The notes: generated by a model not told the origin, from the sequence alone. Counted from the stretch's first letter, positions 1 to 10,431 are shown. The stretch is DNA of 64,000 nucleotides from Enterococcus sp. BWR-S5 (GCF_016745255.1 NZ_JADOEQ010000003.1:1-64000), one strand, 5' to 3'. Numbers and translations are program-made.

Positions 1-49
1 AACGGTTGGTAGCCTTTATCTAGTATATCGAAAGGAGTTTTATCGCTAA
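1..49 (+). CDS. possible C-terminal end of an upstream gene (partial)
   Basis: The frame starting at base 2 is open from the window edge to a TAA at 47-49 and would end a protein in ...YRKEFYR. An intrinsic terminator starts 12 bases after this stop, which is what the end of a plus-strand gene would look like. Only about 15 codons are visible, so neither identity nor reality can be settled. Confidence 0.3.
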   Translation, partial: TVGSLYLVYRKEFYR

Positions 50-60
50 AGCTACTTCTT

Positions 61-87
61 CCACGCGCAGTACGCGTGGTTTTTTTG
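61..87 (+). terminator. intrinsic terminator
   Basis: A 7-bp GC-rich stem (CCACGCG at 61-67 pairing with CGCGTGG at 73-79, 5-base loop) is followed by eight T from 80. It would end a plus-strand transcript entering from the left edge. Confidence 0.8.
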
Positions 88-124
88 TTTCAATCACTTT
101 AGTGATTGAAACCGACTAAAGTCG
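88..124. repeat. two adjacent short palindromes
   Basis: TTTCAATCACT at 88-98 pairs perfectly with AGTGATTGAAA at 101-111 across two bases, and CGACT at 113-117 pairs with AGTCG at 120-124. They lie between two terminator-like hairpins in a gap without a gene. Function unknown; they could be extra transcription-stop or processing structures. Confidence 0.5.
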
Positions 125-133
125 TTAATCAAA

Positions 134-174
134 GAACGGCTGAACCAATCCTCTGGCTCAGCCGTTTTTATATA
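134..174. terminator. terminator-like hairpin between convergent transcripts
   Basis: AACGGCTGA near 134 pairs with TCAGCCGTT near 159-167, followed by TTTTTATATA on the plus strand. The minus-strand membrane-protein gene ends just to the right at 198, so the hairpin may stop transcripts from both sides; the T run favours the plus direction. Confidence 0.7.
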
Positions 175-197
175 GTAAATCATTTGGAATAGTATTG

Positions 198-629
198 TCA
201 TTTGTAAAGTCGCATTGAGTCTGAAAAAGTATGCCATTCAGACTGACCGTCAATTTCGAAACGGTAAGACTGTACTCTGAAAAGGTAAAGAAAACCTAGA
301 AGAAGTGCAACGCCTAAAGCTGAAAATGTCAACATAGACTGAATCAGCAGACAAGAAGCAACAAGAATCAAAAATAATAGCATAAGCTTCGCAAATAATT
401 GCTGTAAGTTGTTTGAATTTGTAATCACGATTTCTCTTGTATTAGAAGAAACCTCAATTTTTTTGAATGTAGGCAACGGACCTTCTTTAAAACTAATTTC
501 ATCTCCTGAATGAACATCCAGTTCCATCGAAATACAGTTGAATAATTTTCCTTGTTTTTTATCATTTACATAAACCGTTAAAGGTTTCATGCAGCCCCAA
601 TGTGTTTGTTTTTTTAGTTTGATTTTCAT
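198..629 (-). CDS. two-helix membrane protein of unknown function
   Basis: I do not recognise a named family. The protein has about 143 residues. The N-terminal 80 or so look like a small beta-rich cytoplasmic domain (alternating hydrophobic and charged residues, a GDEISF turn). Two hydrophobic helices follow near residues 80-118, then a short charged tail. The start is set by AGGAGG with 8-base spacing before the ATG at 629; the GTG three codons upstream overlaps that ribosome binding site. It stands alone between terminators. The protein encoded at 10877-11269 has the same layout (N-terminal soluble strand region, two helices, short tail) and similar length, so the two may be paralogues. 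Confidence 0.7.
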   Translation of the reverse strand: MKIKLKKQTHWGCMKPLTVYVNDKKQGKLFNCISMELDVHSGDEISFKEGPLPTFKKIEVSSNTREIVITNSNNLQQLFAKLMLLFLILVASCLLIQSMLTFSALGVALLLGFLYLFRVQSYRFEIDGQSEWHTFSDSMRLYK

Positions 630-674
630 TGTGCTCACCTCCTGTATGAATCTATTTTCCCATGATTTTCAGAA

Positions 675-704
675 AAAGAAATCAGCCTTTTGACTGATTT
701 CTTT
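675..704 (-). terminator. terminator of the HI0933-type flavoprotein gene
   Basis: AAAGAAATCAG at 675-685 pairs perfectly with CTGATTTCTTT at 694-704. On the minus strand the stem runs into a T-rich stretch. It lies about 150 bases beyond the stop of the flavoprotein gene and just ahead of the next minus-strand gene. Nothing else is apparent in 705-850. Confidence 0.7.
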
Positions 705-850
705 TAATTATTTTCTCATGCTGTAGTTGTAGCTCAGCGTACGACCTGTTTTTCTGTATGTCGTAGTAAGCGGAGAAACAGACAAGTACATTGGCTAGCA
801 GTTACAATTGAGAGCCAGTTACTGGAAAAAGCTATCTGTTTTTACTCATA

Positions 851-2137
851 TTAGTATTCCTCTATAACATAGCCTGTGTACTCAGCTAATTCACTCGCAT
901 GCTTTCCGGCAGTATGACCGGTTACTAAGGCAGCAGTGATGTTATAGCCTCCTGTATAGCCATTGATATCTAATAGTTCACCGCAGAAGAACAGACCTTG
1001 AATGAGCTTGCTTTCCATTGTCTTAGGCTGAATCTCTTTTAAAGAAATTCCGCCGCCCGTTACAAAGGATTTTTCTAAGGGAAATGTGCCGCTGGCAGTC
1101 AGCCGGAAATCTTTTAAGCTGTGGACAAAAGCTGTCATCTGCTGCTCAGAGACCTGTCTTCCTTTTATGTCATTGAGTTGTTCCTTTTCCAATAGGAACT
1201 CAAGCAAACGCTCTGGTACTAGTTGTCGGAAGATATTTTTTAATTGTTTTTCAGGCTCGGCCTGAATTTTTCTTTTGAGGTCTGCAGTCAATTTCTTTTC
1301 AGAGGTTTCAGGAAAAATATCCAACGAAAGCTGGACTGGTCGTTTTGGTTCTGCTCTCAATTGTTGATTGACAAAGCTTGAACAGCGCAAGGCTGCCGGA
1401 CCAGAAATCCCAAAATGCGTAAACAATAAATCCATCTGATGAGAAACAATTGGTTTTCCTTTGGTATTCAACACAGAGAGTTGAACATCTCTCAAAGAAA
1501 TTCCCTGTAGTACTTTGTTTTTTATAAAGCTTTCTTCTGATCGAATGGGCGACTCAGTTGGGTATAGTGGGGTAATCGAATGGCCGAGCTTTTCTGAAAA
1601 ACGATAGCCATCACCCGTAGACCCAGTGGACGGATACGTTTTTCCGCCAGTTGCCAGAATAATACAGGGAGCATAGAACTTCTGATTTTCCAGTGCTACA
1701 CCAATGATTTGATTGTCCTTTTTTAGTATTTTTTTAACTTGTGCTTCTGTATATAGAGTAACCGCCAGCTCTTTCAGCTTTGTATGTAATGTATCGACAA
1801 TGGTTTGAGAACGATCCGTTGTCGGAAACATTCTTCCATGATCCTCTTCTTTTAGAGCTGTGCCATTTGACTCAAAAAATTGAATGATGTCTTGATTGTT
1901 ATATTGGGAGAATGCACTATATAAGAATTTTCCGTTACCTGGAATATGTGCGATGATTTCCTCTGGCGAATGGCTATTGGTTACATTACATCGACCACCA
2001 CCTGTTAGAAGCAGCTTTTTTCCAATTCGTTTGTTCTTCTCCAGCAAAAGGACACGACTGCCATTTTCTGCTGCAGAAATGGCAGCCATCAGCCCGCTTG
2101 TACCTGCACCAATGATGATTACATCAAATTTGTTCAT
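851..2137 (-). CDS. HI0933-family (BaiN/RdsA-like) NAD(P)/FAD-dependent oxidoreductase
   Basis: A flavoprotein of about 428 residues. The N-terminus carries the dinucleotide-binding signature DVIIIGAGTSGLMAA followed by an acidic strand end (LLLEKN). The motif GKKLLLTGGGRCNVTN is typical of the HI0933 family, and a second nucleotide-binding stretch ATGGKTYPSTGSTGDG sits near residue 165. The C-terminal FAD-contact region VTGGG...GLFFCGE...GYTGGYN is intact. Members are cytosolic and have been linked to reduction of enone-type substrates, but the substrate here cannot be told. The start at 2137 has GGAGG six bases upstream; an ATG two codons earlier directly abuts that site. It is a single gene with its own terminator. 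Confidence 0.88.
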   Translation of the reverse strand: MNKFDVIIIGAGTSGLMAAISAAENGSRVLLLEKNKRIGKKLLLTGGGRCNVTNSHSPEEIIAHIPGNGKFLYSAFSQYNNQDIIQFFESNGTALKEEDHGRMFPTTDRSQTIVDTLHTKLKELAVTLYTEAQVKKILKKDNQIIGVALENQKFYAPCIILATGGKTYPSTGSTGDGYRFSEKLGHSITPLYPTESPIRSEESFIKNKVLQGISLRDVQLSVLNTKGKPIVSHQMDLLFTHFGISGPAALRCSSFVNQQLRAEPKRPVQLSLDIFPETSEKKLTADLKRKIQAEPEKQLKNIFRQLVPERLLEFLLEKEQLNDIKGRQVSEQQMTAFVHSLKDFRLTASGTFPLEKSFVTGGGISLKEIQPKTMESKLIQGLFFCGELLDINGYTGGYNITAALVTGHTAGKHASELAEYTGYVIEEY

Positions 2138-2414
2138 TTTCATCCTCCATTTCAGTTAATAGTGTACCATAAAATTGTTTTTCGACCATATAATTCCTAT
2201 GAAAGCTTCATTACACGAAAAGTGACCTTTGCACAAAGTATATAGCAAAGGAATCGCAATTTCTTTCATAAGATTCTTGTTGAATATTCTTTTTCAAGAA
2301 AAGCAGTTTTTACTTTTTAGGTACTAGAAATCAGGCTTTTTTCTATCAATTTGACGTGATTCACATATTTTTTCATTTTTTCTGTAAATATAAGTGGAAA
2401 AATTCAGTAATTAG

Positions 2415-3797
<1,383 letters not shown>

Positions 3798-3815
3798 TTC
3801 ATTTATTGCTTAAAA

Positions 3816-3971
3816 GCTAAACGACTCGTTCAGCTTTTAGTATTATCTAGCTTCATGAGCCAACTCAATCGATGATAAGATAAACTGCCTATAGAGGAAA
3901 AAAGCACCTCTATGTCAGTTTTCTATATCACTCATGAGCTAATCGGCTCATTCAGCTTTTATATTGGTCTA
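3816..3971 (+). repeat. mosaic intergenic repeat, copy A
   Basis: GCTAAACGACTCGTTCAGC at 3816-3834 is an imperfect palindrome (9-bp arms, one G-U), followed by TTTT, 7 variable bases and TCTAGCTTCATGAGC at 3846-3860. A divergent second unit, GCTAATCGGCTCATTCAGC plus TTTT, 7 bases and TCTA, ends near 3971. The middle carries GATAAGATAAACTGCCT and a small AGAGG/CCTCT hairpin. The same units recur at 30408-30639 with a different, longer middle. Confidence 0.75.
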
Positions 3972-3980
3972 TACGTTTAT

Positions 3981-4010
3981 AAATTACTTGATTAAAGTTG
4001 CAAAAAAACG
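3981..4010 (+). promoter_or_regulatory. possible pgi promoter
   Basis: TTGATT, 17 bases, then TAAAGT lies about 40-70 bases upstream of the pgi start. The -35 is good and the -10 mediocre, so this is a weak prediction. Confidence 0.35.
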
Positions 4011-4053
4011 TAAAGTAGTAGTGTATTAAGTTTATTTTCAAGGAGGAGAAGGA

Positions 4054-5403
4054 ATGTCACACATTAAATTTGACTATTCCAAATTAGCACCTTTTGTTGC
4101 TGATCATGAATTGGAATATATGCAAACTCAGGTAGATGCTGTTGATAAAGCGTTACGTGAGGGAACTGGTGCGGGGAATGATTTTACAGGGTGGATTGAT
4201 TTACCTGAAAATTATGATAAAGATGAGTTTGCCCGTGTCAAGAAAGCAGCTGAAAAAATCCAATCTGATTCAGATGTGCTTGTTGTCATTGGAATCGGGG
4301 GCTCTTATTTAGGTGCACGTGCTGCGATAGAGTTCTTACAGCATTCATTCAGCAATGCATTAACAAAAGAGGAACGCAAAGTGCCTCAAGTATTCTTTGC
4401 AGGAAACAGTATCAGTTCAACTTATTTAGTTGACCTAATCAATGTAATCGGAGACCGTGATTTTTCTGTCAATGTTATTTCTAAATCAGGAACAACAACA
4501 GAACCGGCGATTGCTTTCCGTGTGTTCAAAGAATTACTGATTAAAAAATATGGTAAAGAAGAAGCAAACAAACGTATTTACGCAACAACTGACCGAGCAA
4601 AAGGTGCTGTAAAAGTTGAAGCAGACGCTGAGGGCTGGGAAACATTTGTTATTCCGGATGATGTTGGCGGACGTTTCACCGTATTGACACCAGTTGGCTT
4701 ATTGCCTATCGCTGTTAGTGGTGCGGATATTGATGGCCTGATGACAGGTGCCAATGATGCGCGTAAAGAATATGCTTCAACAACTGATTTAAAAGAAAAT
4801 GCTGCGTATCAGTATGCTGCATTACGTAACATTTTATACCGTAAAGGAAAAACAACTGAAATGCTGATTAACTACGAACCAGGAATGCACTACTTCTCTG
4901 AGTGGTGGAAACAGCTTTATGGTGAGTCAGAAGGGAAAGACCAAAAAGGTATCTTCCCGGCAGCGGCAGACTTCTCAACAGACTTGCATTCTATGGGTCA
5001 GTATGTCCAAGATGGCATGCGTAACTTATTTGAAACAGTTGTTAAAATCGAAAAACCTCGCCATTCATTAACTATTCCACTACAGGATGAAGACTTGGAT
5101 GGATTAGGTTATTTGCAAGGAAAAGAAATCGACTATGTGAATACAAAAGCCTTTGAAGGTACATTGTTGGCGCATACTGATGGTGATGTACCAAACATGA
5201 TCGTCAAAGTTCCTACAATGGATGCTTATTCACTTGGATATGTAATGTACTTCTTTGAAATCGCAGTAGGGATTTCAGGTTATCTTAATGGTGTGAATCC
5301 ATTCGACCAACCAGGAGTAGAAGCGTACAAGAAAAACATGTTTGCATTACTTGGCAAACCAGGCTTTGAAGAGTTAGCAAAAGAGCTAAACGAACGTCTG
5401 TAA
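4054..5403 (+). CDS. pgi: glucose-6-phosphate isomerase
   Basis: Interconverts glucose-6-phosphate and fructose-6-phosphate in glycolysis, in the cytosol. At 449 residues it is the typical length of the short Gram-positive form. Two SIS-type sugar-phosphate regions are visible: [15 protein letters not shown] near residue 75 and [16 protein letters not shown] near 145. The active-site stretch [16 protein letters not shown] follows near 207, with GESEGKD and a C-terminal [14 protein letters not shown] containing the conserved lysine region. AAGGAGGAGAAGG directly precedes the ATG. It is a single gene, with a promoter candidate upstream and a strong terminator 17 bases after the stop. Confidence 0.96.
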   Translation: MSHIKFDYSKLAPFVADHELEYMQTQVDAVDKALREGTGAGNDFTGWIDLPENYDKDEFARVKKAAEKIQSDSDVLVVIGIGGSYLGARAAIEFLQHSFSNALTKEERKVPQVFFAGNSISSTYLVDLINVIGDRDFSVNVISKSGTTTEPAIAFRVFKELLIKKYGKEEANKRIYATTDRAKGAVKVEADAEGWETFVIPDDVGGRFTVLTPVGLLPIAVSGADIDGLMTGANDARKEYASTTDLKENAAYQYAALRNILYRKGKTTEMLINYEPGMHYFSEWWKQLYGESEGKDQKGIFPAAADFSTDLHSMGQYVQDGMRNLFETVVKIEKPRHSLTIPLQDEDLDGLGYLQGKEIDYVNTKAFEGTLLAHTDGDVPNMIVKVPTMDAYSLGYVMYFFEIAVGISGYLNGVNPFDQPGVEAYKKNMFALLGKPGFEELAKELNERL

Positions 5404-5419
5404 GATAATAATCAATTAA

Positions 5420-5461
5420 AAAACACCGAAAAAGAGCTTATCTTTTTTCGGTGTTTTTTTG
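5420..5461 (+). terminator. pgi terminator
   Basis: AAACACCGAAAAA pairs with TTTTTCGGTGTTT around an 8-9 base loop and ends in a run of seven T. The A-rich left arm means it could also act on the minus strand, where the small gene at 5531-5707 ends. Confidence 0.88.
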
Positions 5462-5530
5462 AGGTTAGATTTTCTAATAAAAGCTCTAGCTATACGGGAA
5501 TATTGAGTGCATTATAAATGGAATAGTTGT

Positions 5531-5707
5531 CTATTCGCCTTCATCAATAGTTGTTTTTTTTCGAAAAGCAACAAGAATGATTCCCAGAAAAAAAGTCAAC
5601 TTGATGAGTGATCTCGGCTCTTTCAAAAGGGCAAAGAGACTGGGATTTACTGTATAAGAAATATAAGCAGCAACAAAAAGAACAACCCCAAAAATAATTA
5701 TTCTCAT
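5531..5707 (-). CDS. 58-residue two-helix membrane protein
   Basis: A small gene on the minus strand. CAGGAGG lies 7 bases before the ATG at 5707, and the frame runs 58 codons to a TAG. The translation begins MRIIIFGVVLFVAAYISY and has a second hydrophobic helix (LTFFLGIILVAF) after a short loop containing KEPRS. It ends in a charged tail, KKTTIDEGE. This gives two transmembrane segments and nothing else, so no function can be assigned. The strong ribosome binding site, good hydrophobic pattern and position ahead of the bidirectional-looking pgi terminator are the case for it being real. Confidence 0.65.
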   Translation of the reverse strand: MRIIIFGVVLFVAAYISYTVNPSLFALLKEPRSLIKLTFFLGIILVAFRKKTTIDEGE

Positions 5708-6028
5708 CAATCTACCTCCTGTTTATCATTTTCTACTAAGAAAATAAGGAAGTCAATATCATAAAAGAGAAAAAACGCGTATTTCTATCGAAAAAATAAC
5801 AATTGTTTTATTTTTTTGAGAAAACAGAAAAATTCTCTGAGTTTTAAAGAAGGAAGAAAACGTCGAAAGTCAGTATAGAGGGTGACAATTGAATTTTTTT
5901 AGAAGAGGAAACAACAAGAGACTCATGTAATAGTTGTATTGAAAGTTCATTCTTAAGGTGGAGGACACCAAGAGGAATCTTTTCTAAACTGAAAGTACTA
6001 TCTGAAAAGTAGACGGAGGAACAAGTAA
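5708..6028. other. AT-rich intergenic stretch
   Basis: This gap separates the divergent 58-residue membrane protein gene and the acyltransferase gene. It is A/T-rich and must contain promoters for both. I see no convincing promoter hexamers, hairpin or coding frame; the one minus-strand open frame overlaps the acyltransferase start and lacks a ribosome binding site. Confidence 0.4.
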
Positions 6029-7258
6029 GTGAGAAATACAAAAAAGAGTCTCCAAATGATTGATTTACTAAAATTTATTGCAGCAATTATGGTTGTCTGC
6101 ATTCATAGCAATCAAATTAGTGGGAATGAGTGGCTAAATTTTTTAGTGAAAAATATTCTTTGCCGAATAGCTGTTCCTCTGTTCTTTGTTAGCAGCGCCT
6201 ATTTCATTCGAAAGAGTACTGCAGAAAATGGTGCGTATCTCAAAACGAAATTGTTTCATTTGGTTAAGGAGTATCTCTTTTGGAGTGTCGTCTTTATTCC
6301 GATTGGTTTAGACTGGATTAATCAAAATTTATCTATTAGTCAGTCTCTTTACCCTGCAGCCTTGCTGTTTGGTCTATCCTATTCAGGCACCTACTACCAT
6401 CTGTGGTATATCCCGGCATTGATTCTATCCATTTTAATTATTGCTAAAGTACGTCACTATCTTTCCTATAAGTGGATTTTTTTCATTGCCTTTTCTCTTT
6501 ATTTATTGGGCAGTCTGGAGACGTATTATGGGTTGATAACGTGTGACTGGTTCAAAACACTTTTCGATGGATTTATCCGACTGTTTTTTACTACCAGAAA
6601 TGGCTTATTTTACGGCTTGATTTTTACAGCTATAGGCTTCTTTCTCTCTGATTATGAAGAAAAGCTTTTACAATTTAGAAATCAGTTTAAGTTGGGACTT
6701 CTCTTTTCTTGTTCATTGCTCTTCGTAGAGGGGATCGTTGTCTTCAATATATTGAGACTGGATTGCAACTTTCTAATTGCTCTGGTCCCAGTTAGCTTTA
6801 TCTTGTTTTTCTTGGGAATAACAACAACTGTTCGACTGCCCTTTAATACTGCAAAATTGAGAGAGTTATCACACTATTACTATTTCATCCATCCAATTTG
6901 TATTTTGCTTGTACTCAAAGTAGGCAGTACCTTTAAGCTGTCGTTTTTCAGTGAAGGGCTGGGAAGCTTTCTCCTAATCTATTTGCTCACGCATTTTCTC
7001 AGTATGTTCATTATTGGACTGAAAAAACGTAGTGTTGGTAAGTTTGTTTGGCTGTCATCTCATCTGAAAGGGTTGGTTTGCATCATTGTGGCAGTCAACT
7101 GTTTATTCATTTTTGACATAGTGTCGATACCTATTCAGCTTGAAGTAGCAATCTGCCTATTAAGTTGTTATGCAATGATGGTAGTGGTGTTGATAAGCAA
7201 AATACTACAGCTTAGGGAAGCGAGAACCAACTACTTTTTAGGAAAAAATACAGTTTAG
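6029..7258 (+). CDS. acyltransferase-3 family membrane protein
   Basis: Integral membrane O-acyltransferase of the OafA/WecH/NodX type, 409 residues. The N-terminus has the family pattern: LLKFIAAIMVVCIHS in the first helix (with the catalytic-type His) and CRIAVPLFFVSSAYF in the second. About ten hydrophobic helices follow, including YYHLWYIPALI and HYYYFIHPICILLVLK. Family members transfer acetyl or similar groups to cell-surface glycans or peptidoglycan; the acceptor cannot be read here. Translation starts at GTG with GGAGGA eight bases upstream. The gene is isolated, with no glycan cluster beside it, so the target is probably encoded elsewhere. Confidence 0.82.
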   Translation: MRNTKKSLQMIDLLKFIAAIMVVCIHSNQISGNEWLNFLVKNILCRIAVPLFFVSSAYFIRKSTAENGAYLKTKLFHLVKEYLFWSVVFIPIGLDWINQNLSISQSLYPAALLFGLSYSGTYYHLWYIPALILSILIIAKVRHYLSYKWIFFIAFSLYLLGSLETYYGLITCDWFKTLFDGFIRLFFTTRNGLFYGLIFTAIGFFLSDYEEKLLQFRNQFKLGLLFSCSLLFVEGIVVFNILRLDCNFLIALVPVSFILFFLGITTTVRLPFNTAKLRELSHYYYFIHPICILLVLKVGSTFKLSFFSEGLGSFLLIYLLTHFLSMFIIGLKKRSVGKFVWLSSHLKGLVCIIVAVNCLFIFDIVSIPIQLEVAICLLSCYAMMVVVLISKILQLREARTNYFLGKNTV

Positions 7259-7419
7259 AAAGTAGTTGGACGAAAAAAAGATAGAATATCAGGGAAGAAG
7301 TAAAAAGGCTGACGATGTTGCTTCTTCTAAATGAGCCATTACTTTATACTTTTCACAACAAGAAATAGTTTTGTAGAAATAGTTCTAAAATTATAAAAAT
7401 GTTATTTTATAAAAATTAA

Positions 7420-7448
7420 TTGACACTTAGTTTGATAAAGTTTATAAT
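7420..7448 (+). promoter_or_regulatory. perfect-consensus vegetative promoter
   Basis: TTGACA at 7420-7425, exactly 17 bases, then TATAAT at 7443-7448. Transcription would start near 7455. The next thing downstream is a hairpin and then an intrinsic terminator, not an open frame. Confidence 0.75.
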
Positions 7449-7454
7449 AAAACC

Positions 7455-7542
7455 CTAACAACCTTTTATTTTTTTACTTTACTCTATTTTTAGAGTAAAA
7501 CTCCTTTTACTGTCTCATTAACCCAAATGAGGCAGTTTTTTT
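7455..7542 (+). ncRNA. candidate small RNA of about 88 nt
   Basis: The transcript predicted from the consensus promoter would contain a perfect hairpin (TTTACTCTA at 7478-7486 with TAGAGTAAA at 7491-7499, 4-base loop). It would end at an intrinsic terminator (CTGTCTCATT at 7510-7519 with AATGAGGCAG at 7526-7535, then seven T). It contains no start codon with a ribosome binding site. The alternative is an attenuated leader for the Asp23-like gene 127 bases further on. Confidence 0.5.
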
Positions 7543-7668
7543 GTTTAAATAAGAGAGAATCTAATTAATGATAAATACATATTTTTGTTTTTTTCGACGA
7601 TGTTCTTTACTATAAGTATATAGAATGTTGGTGATTATCGTCATCGATAGGAAAGCGAGAGGAAAAAT

Positions 7669-8088
7669 ATGGCTGAAAAAGAAACAATTGATCCTGCATT
7701 AACCTTCGAAGAAAAGATTCTGGAAACGATTGTCGAGGCTTCACTAAACAACATAGAGGGCTTGCTGTCTGCAGAGGGAGAGCTATTTCCTACAGAAAAA
7801 ACAGTTCCTTTAGCTGAAGTATCGGAATCAAGTAGGGGATTAACGCTTGAGGTAGAAAAAAGACAAGTAAAAATTTATGTAGCGATTGTTATTGAATTTG
7901 GAAAAAATCTTTCGAAAATTTTTCGAGAAATAAAGAGAGAAATTTCAGAGGAAGTACAGCGAATGACCAATCTTGAAGTAGTTGAGGTAAATGTTCATGT
8001 TGCTGACATTGTAACCAAAGAGGCGTATGAGAAGGCTTTAGCTGTTCCTGGAGAAAAAACAGAAGAAAGTATGACAGACAAACGTTAA
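7669..8088 (+). CDS. Asp23/Gls24-family envelope stress protein
   Basis: A 139-residue cytoplasmic protein. The central part (residues 10-120) has the Asp23/Gls24 layout: an N-terminal helix (EEKILETIVEASLNNIEGL), a beta region with VKIYVAIVIEFG, a long amphipathic helix (EIKREISEEVQRMTNLEV) and the closing strand VEVNVHVADIV. Such proteins associate with the membrane through partner proteins and respond to envelope, alkaline or bile stress; the exact role here is unknown. The start is preceded by GCGAGAGG. No partner gene (AmaP, DUF2273) is adjacent, unlike the usual gls24 clusters. The gene is monocistronic and is followed by the convergent cold-shock gene. Confidence 0.85.
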   Translation: MAEKETIDPALTFEEKILETIVEASLNNIEGLLSAEGELFPTEKTVPLAEVSESSRGLTLEVEKRQVKIYVAIVIEFGKNLSKIFREIKREISEEVQRMTNLEVVEVNVHVADIVTKEAYEKALAVPGEKTEESMTDKR

Positions 8089-8147
8089 ATTTTAATAGAA
8101 GAGTTATTTTTTTAGAGGCGTTTAAAGAAGTAGCGGAACCTTTGCAA

Positions 8148-8230
8148 TAAAAAAGAAGCTTAGAAAATTAGCGATTACTTAAACGGAAATGTTTTATCCG
8201 TCTGACAATCGTAAAATCTCAGCTTCTTTA
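8148..8230 (-). terminator. long hairpin terminator of the cold-shock gene
   Basis: AAAGAAGCT near 8152 pairs with AGCTTCTTT near 8221, and the arms continue with few mismatches for about 23 bp around an ACGGA/TCCGT inner hairpin. On the minus strand it ends in six T, eight bases past the cold-shock stop, and it may also stop the convergent Asp23-like transcript. Confidence 0.72.
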
Positions 8231-8237
8231 TAATCAT

Positions 8238-8438
8238 TTAAACTTTTCTCACGTGAGCAGCCTGAAGTCCGCGATTACCTTCAACAACTTCAAATGTTAC
8301 TTCTTGATTTTCCTCAAGATTTTTGAAACCTTCTTCTTCTATTGCTGTGAAATGAACGAAAATTTCTTCCTCTTCGTTGTATACAAGAAATCCATATCCC
8401 TTTTTGCTGTCGAACCATTTAACGAAACCTTTTTCCAT
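8238..8438 (-). CDS. cold-shock protein (CspA family)
   Basis: A single-stranded nucleic-acid-binding OB-fold protein of 66 residues, acting as RNA chaperone. The RNP1 motif KGYGFLVY and the RNP2-like motif EIFVHFTAI are both present, with the opening [14 protein letters not shown] typical of the family. The start at 8438 follows AAAGGAG with 10-base spacing; the GTG three codons upstream is only one base from that site and is unlikely. RNP1 reads GYGFLVY rather than the common GFGFIxx, a mild variation. The leader is only about 30 bases, so the long cold-sensing 5' UTR of some csp genes is absent. Confidence 0.93.
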   Translation of the reverse strand: MEKGFVKWFDSKKGYGFLVYNEEEEIFVHFTAIEEEGFKNLEENQEVTFEVVEGNRGLQAAHVRKV

Positions 8439-8474
8439 TCTGTTCACGCTCCTTTGAGATTTGAAACTAGTCTC

Positions 8475-8503
8475 ATTATAATGACAAACAAAGAAAAGGT
8501 CAA
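8475..8503 (-). promoter_or_regulatory. cold-shock gene promoter
   Basis: On the minus strand TTGACC (8503-8498), 17 bases, TATAAT (8480-8475). Start of transcription is expected near 8468, giving a short leader to the ATG at 8438. Confidence 0.72.
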
Positions 8504-8619
8504 CATTTTGGAAAAGCTGTTAGATAATCATGGAAAAGTGAAAAAAGAAGGGTTATAATAAAAAATATCTTAACAAAAATAAACGAGTAACAGGATAAAG
8601 TTCGGGAAAAGAGGAAAAA

Positions 8620-10290
8620 ATGAAGACAGATATCGAGATTTCACAAGAAGTAGAACTGCAGCCCATTCAAAAAGTAGCAGAATCCATTGATTTACATGCA
8701 GATGATTTGGAATTTTATGGGAAATACAAGGCAAAAATTGATTTTCCATCTATGAAGCGTCTGGATAAAGAAGAGGACGGAAAATTAATTCTGGTTACCT
8801 CAATCAATCCGACTCCTGCGGGGGAAGGAAAGTCAACGGTGACAATCGGTCTGGGTGATGCACTAAATCGAATCGGGAAAAAGACAGTTATTGCTCTTAG
8901 AGAACCATCCTTGGGACCTGTAATGGGGATTAAAGGGGGAGCGACCGGCGGCGGATACGCTCAAGTATTGCCGATGGAAGATATCAACCTTCATTTTACC
9001 GGAGACATGCATGCAATCACAACGGCTAATAATGCCCTCTCAGCTTTGTTGGATAACCACATTCAACAAGGCAATGAACTAAATATAGATGCAAGAAGAA
9101 TTATTTGGAAGCGTGTTGTTGATTTAAATGATCGGGAATTAAGACAAGTAATTGTTGGTTTGGGCGGTCCGATTCAAGGCGTTCCTCGAGAAGATGGCTT
9201 TGATATTACCGTAGCCAGTGAGATTATGGCAATCCTTTGTCTTGCTTCGGATTTAGAAGACTTGAAGCTGCGACTAGGTAACATCGTTATTGGCTATACC
9301 TTCGATCGTGAACCAGTTACTGTCAGTGACTTAGAGATTCAAGGCGCACTGGCTCTGTTGCTGAAGGATGCGATCAAGCCAAACTTGGTTCAGACAATTT
9401 ATGGTACAGCTGCATTGGTTCATGGGGGACCATTCGCCAATATCGCTCATGGCTGTAATAGTATTTTGGCAACGAAAACAGCATTGAAGCTAGGTGACTA
9501 TGTTGTGACTGAAGCTGGGTTTGGTGCGGATTTGGGAGCAGAAAAATTTCTTGATATTAAAGTGCCTAACTTGAAAAAATCACCAGATGCAGTAGTGATT
9601 GTTGCTACAATTCGAGCGCTTAAAATGCATGGCGGCGTTGCCAAAAATGAGTTAAGCACTGAAAATGTTTTTGCTTTGAAAAAGGGCTTTGCCAATTTGA
9701 AAAAGCATATTGAAAATATGGAAAGCTACGGTCTGCCAGTTATTGTTGCAGTCAACGAGTTCGTTAGTGATACGAAAAAAGAAGTTGAAATCCTCCTTGA
9801 GCTTTGTGCCGAAGCGGGTGTTCCTGTTGAATTGACTCAGGTTTGGGAAAAAGGAGCAGAGGGCGGCGAAGCGCTGGCTAAAGCAGTCGTTGAGACGATA
9901 GATAAGGGATCAGCAGATTTCCGGACAATTTACTCGATGGGCATTGGTCTTGGAGAAAAAATAGAAACCATTGTCAAAAAAATATATGGCGGTAAGGAAG
10001 TCACATTTTCTCCAAAGGCACAAAAACAGCTGGAAACATTTACGAAATATGGCTGGGATCGGTTGCCGGTCTGTATGGCAAAAACCCAGTATTCATTATC
10101 GGATGATCCAACTAAGCTTGGTAAGCCGGAGGACTTCACTGTAACAATCCGTGAACTGGTACCAAAGCTTGGAGCGGGCTTTGTAGTCGCGCTAACAGGT
10201 GATGTAATGACAATGCCGGGCTTACCGAAAAAACCTGCAGCACTGAATATGGATATCGATAAGGATGGAAATGCTATCGGGTTGTTTTAA
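8620..10290 (+). CDS. fhs: formate-tetrahydrofolate ligase
   Basis: ATP-dependent synthesis of 10-formyltetrahydrofolate from formate, feeding purine and formyl-Met synthesis in the cytosol. The length of 556 is standard for the monofunctional bacterial enzyme. The P-loop-like [16 protein letters not shown] near residue 66 binds ATP, followed by [19 protein letters not shown]. The folate-site region [14 protein letters not shown] and the conserved C-terminal [15 protein letters not shown] are intact. AGAGG precedes the ATG. The TATAAT at 8554-8559 could be its -10, but a good -35 is missing. It is a single-gene unit with a strong terminator 13 bases past the stop. Confidence 0.96.
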   Translation: MKTDIEISQEVELQPIQKVAESIDLHADDLEFYGKYKAKIDFPSMKRLDKEEDGKLILVTSINPTPAGEGKSTVTIGLGDALNRIGKKTVIALREPSLGPVMGIKGGATGGGYAQVLPMEDINLHFTGDMHAITTANNALSALLDNHIQQGNELNIDARRIIWKRVVDLNDRELRQVIVGLGGPIQGVPREDGFDITVASEIMAILCLASDLEDLKLRLGNIVIGYTFDREPVTVSDLEIQGALALLLKDAIKPNLVQTIYGTAALVHGGPFANIAHGCNSILATKTALKLGDYVVTEAGFGADLGAEKFLDIKVPNLKKSPDAVVIVATIRALKMHGGVAKNELSTENVFALKKGFANLKKHIENMESYGLPVIVAVNEFVSDTKKEVEILLELCAEAGVPVELTQVWEKGAEGGEALAKAVVETIDKGSADFRTIYSMGIGLGEKIETIVKKIYGGKEVTFSPKAQKQLETFTKYGWDRLPVCMAKTQYSLSDDPTKLGKPEDFTVTIRELVPKLGAGFVVALTGDVMTMPGLPKKPAALNMDIDKDGNAIGLF

Positions 10291-10303
10291 GAGATAAGTT
10301 AGG

Positions 10304-10340
10304 AAACTCAGCTGTGAGGAAATTTCAGCTGAGTTTTTTT
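10304..10340 (+). terminator. fhs terminator
   Basis: AAACTCAGCTG at 10304-10314 pairs perfectly with CAGCTGAGTTT at 10326-10336, followed by T to 10340. Confidence 0.9.
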
Positions 10341-10431
10341 GAATGAAACTAAGAATATAGAAGAAATATTTCGAATGAAGCATTATTTCTTTTGATAAAT
10401 AGAAAAGCTATCAATAGTATTTCATGTTCAG

